A stretch of 64,000 nt of DNA from Mycobacterium pinniadriaticum (GTDB lineage: Bacteria; Actinomycetota; Actinomycetes; Mycobacteriales; Mycobacteriaceae): the NCBI RefSeq assembly GCF_026242045.1, contig NZ_JAPJDO010000002.1, forward strand, positions 1-64,000. The letters are read 5' to 3'. Shown piece after piece: positions 63,548 through 64,000 of this stretch. Each line of letters begins with the position of its first letter. Position 1 is the first letter of the stretch. The notes beneath the pieces were generated by a model. It had not been told where the DNA came from, made no database searches, and was given only the letters and a program-made list of their open reading frames with translations. Position numbers and translations under genes: made by a program.

Positions 63548-64000
63548 ATGGATGCTGCGACACGTCACACCGAGGCCGTCGCGACGGCCAACGTCAACGG
63601 GAAGAAGGGCGGGGCGCACCGCCGCCGGCGCCGGGAGCCCTACGGTTGGCTGGGCGCCGGTGCGCTGAGTCTGGGTGTCGGTGCGGCCCTAGCAGCCGGT
63701 TCGGGGGTCGCACATGCTGATACTGCGGCTGGCGCCGGTTCCACATCCACAAGTAGTCGTTCCGGGGACACCTCGTCGGGTAGTTCGTCGGCGGGTGGTC
63801 ATACGAGCCGGCAGTCGGCATCGAATCCGGCCGCCGGCAATGGCCACCGGACGGGCAGCCCCTCACGGCGTCCGACCAGTGCGCTAACTTCTACCTCGGC
63901 TGACAAGTCATCGTCCGGCAACAAGCCGGTCGAACGCACGACCTCACTGCGGGGCGGGGTGAGCAGGGCGGTCAGCAACAGTCCGGCCGCAGCGACGGCA
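63548..64000 (+). CDS. Exported Ser/Thr-rich surface protein (5' part, cut by window end)
   Basis: An open frame of 151 codons without a stop runs to the window edge. GGAAGG lies upstream of ATG 63548. After a 35-residue basic start (HRRRRREPYGWLGAGA) comes a hydrophobic signal ending SGVAHAD, then a low-complexity Ser/Thr/Gly/Ala/Pro-rich stretch. Long mycobacterial cell-surface proteins (PE-like, Ig- or PQQ-repeat proteins) often start this way. The mature domain is beyond the window. Confidence 0.72.
   Translation, partial: MDAATRHTEAVATANVNGKKGGAHRRRRREPYGWLGAGALSLGVGAALAAGSGVAHADTAAGAGSTSTSSRSGDTSSGSSSAGGHTSRQSASNPAAGNGHRTGSPSRRPTSALTSTSADKSSSGNKPVERTTSLRGGVSRAVSNSPAAATA

Overview
The window is chromosomal DNA from a high-GC actinobacterium, almost certainly a fast-growing environmental Mycobacterium (Mycolicibacterium type). 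The evidence is family content: a CYP138-like P450, two TIGR00027/TcmP-like SAM methyltransferases, a DesA3-like desaturase with its ferredoxin reductase, a WS/DGAT acyltransferase, an F420-type split-barrel enzyme, a RipA-like endopeptidase, MmcO-like multicopper oxidase, mycobacterial recC-recB-recD, a KstR-type operator and a SigF-type promoter. Genes are dense, often with 1-4 bp start/stop overlaps. No tRNA, rRNA, CRISPR array or intact insertion sequence is visible. No gene-free stretch exceeds 300 bases; the longest (about 5916-6191) holds only an operator-like palindrome and a possible ORF remnant.

Region by region. 1-4.1 kb: a leftward four-gene persulfide/sulfide detoxification operon (TauE exporter, CstR-type sensor, persulfide dioxygenase-rhodanese, eukaryote-like sulfide:quinone reductase) behind two facing CstR-type operators. 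4.1-13.1 kb: ClC transporter, aquaporin Z, Dps with a SigF promoter, base-excision glycosylase, DUF427 protein, FAD oxidase, methyltransferase, cupredoxin lipoprotein, and a KstR-box-controlled SnoaL/NAD-epimerase pair. 13.2-22.7 kb: msrB-msrA, a multiply frameshifted beta-propeller pseudogene, P450/TetR, C39-like protein with an F420-type enzyme, a deleted alcohol dehydrogenase pseudogene, a three-gene ABC exporter, a methyltransferase and another pseudogene. This stretch has the only clear gene decay in the window.

22.8-26.0 kb: a tightly overlapped three-gene operon (GTP cyclohydrolase II-like, DUF1688, uracil phosphoribosyltransferase) matching the URC uracil-degradation pathway first described in yeast. 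26.0-32.1 kb: a copper/envelope-stress cluster with a multicopper oxidase, SHOCT membrane protein, two-component system, Met-rich DUF305 lipoprotein and BlaI/M56 pair. A near-identical 27-bp box lies upstream of the oxidase/regulator divergon and upstream of the DUF305 gene. 32.2-37.9 kb: RipA-like endopeptidase, two uncharacterised membrane proteins, desaturase plus reductase, and a divergent TetR.

38-49 kb: HAD phosphatase and RibD-like reductase, GlgX, GNAT, then a lipid/CoA island (SDR, enoyl-CoA hydratase, acyl-CoA dehydrogenase, TetR, thioesterase, class III CoA-transferase). 48.3-51.3 kb: small membrane protein, phosphoesterase, and a MarR-controlled DrrAB-type exporter. 51.4-59.7 kb: recD-recB-recC. 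59.8-64 kb: WS/DGAT acyltransferase, a membrane protein, an unusual metallo-beta-lactamase/deazaflavin-nitroreductase fusion, and the start of a Ser/Thr-rich exported protein cut by the window edge.
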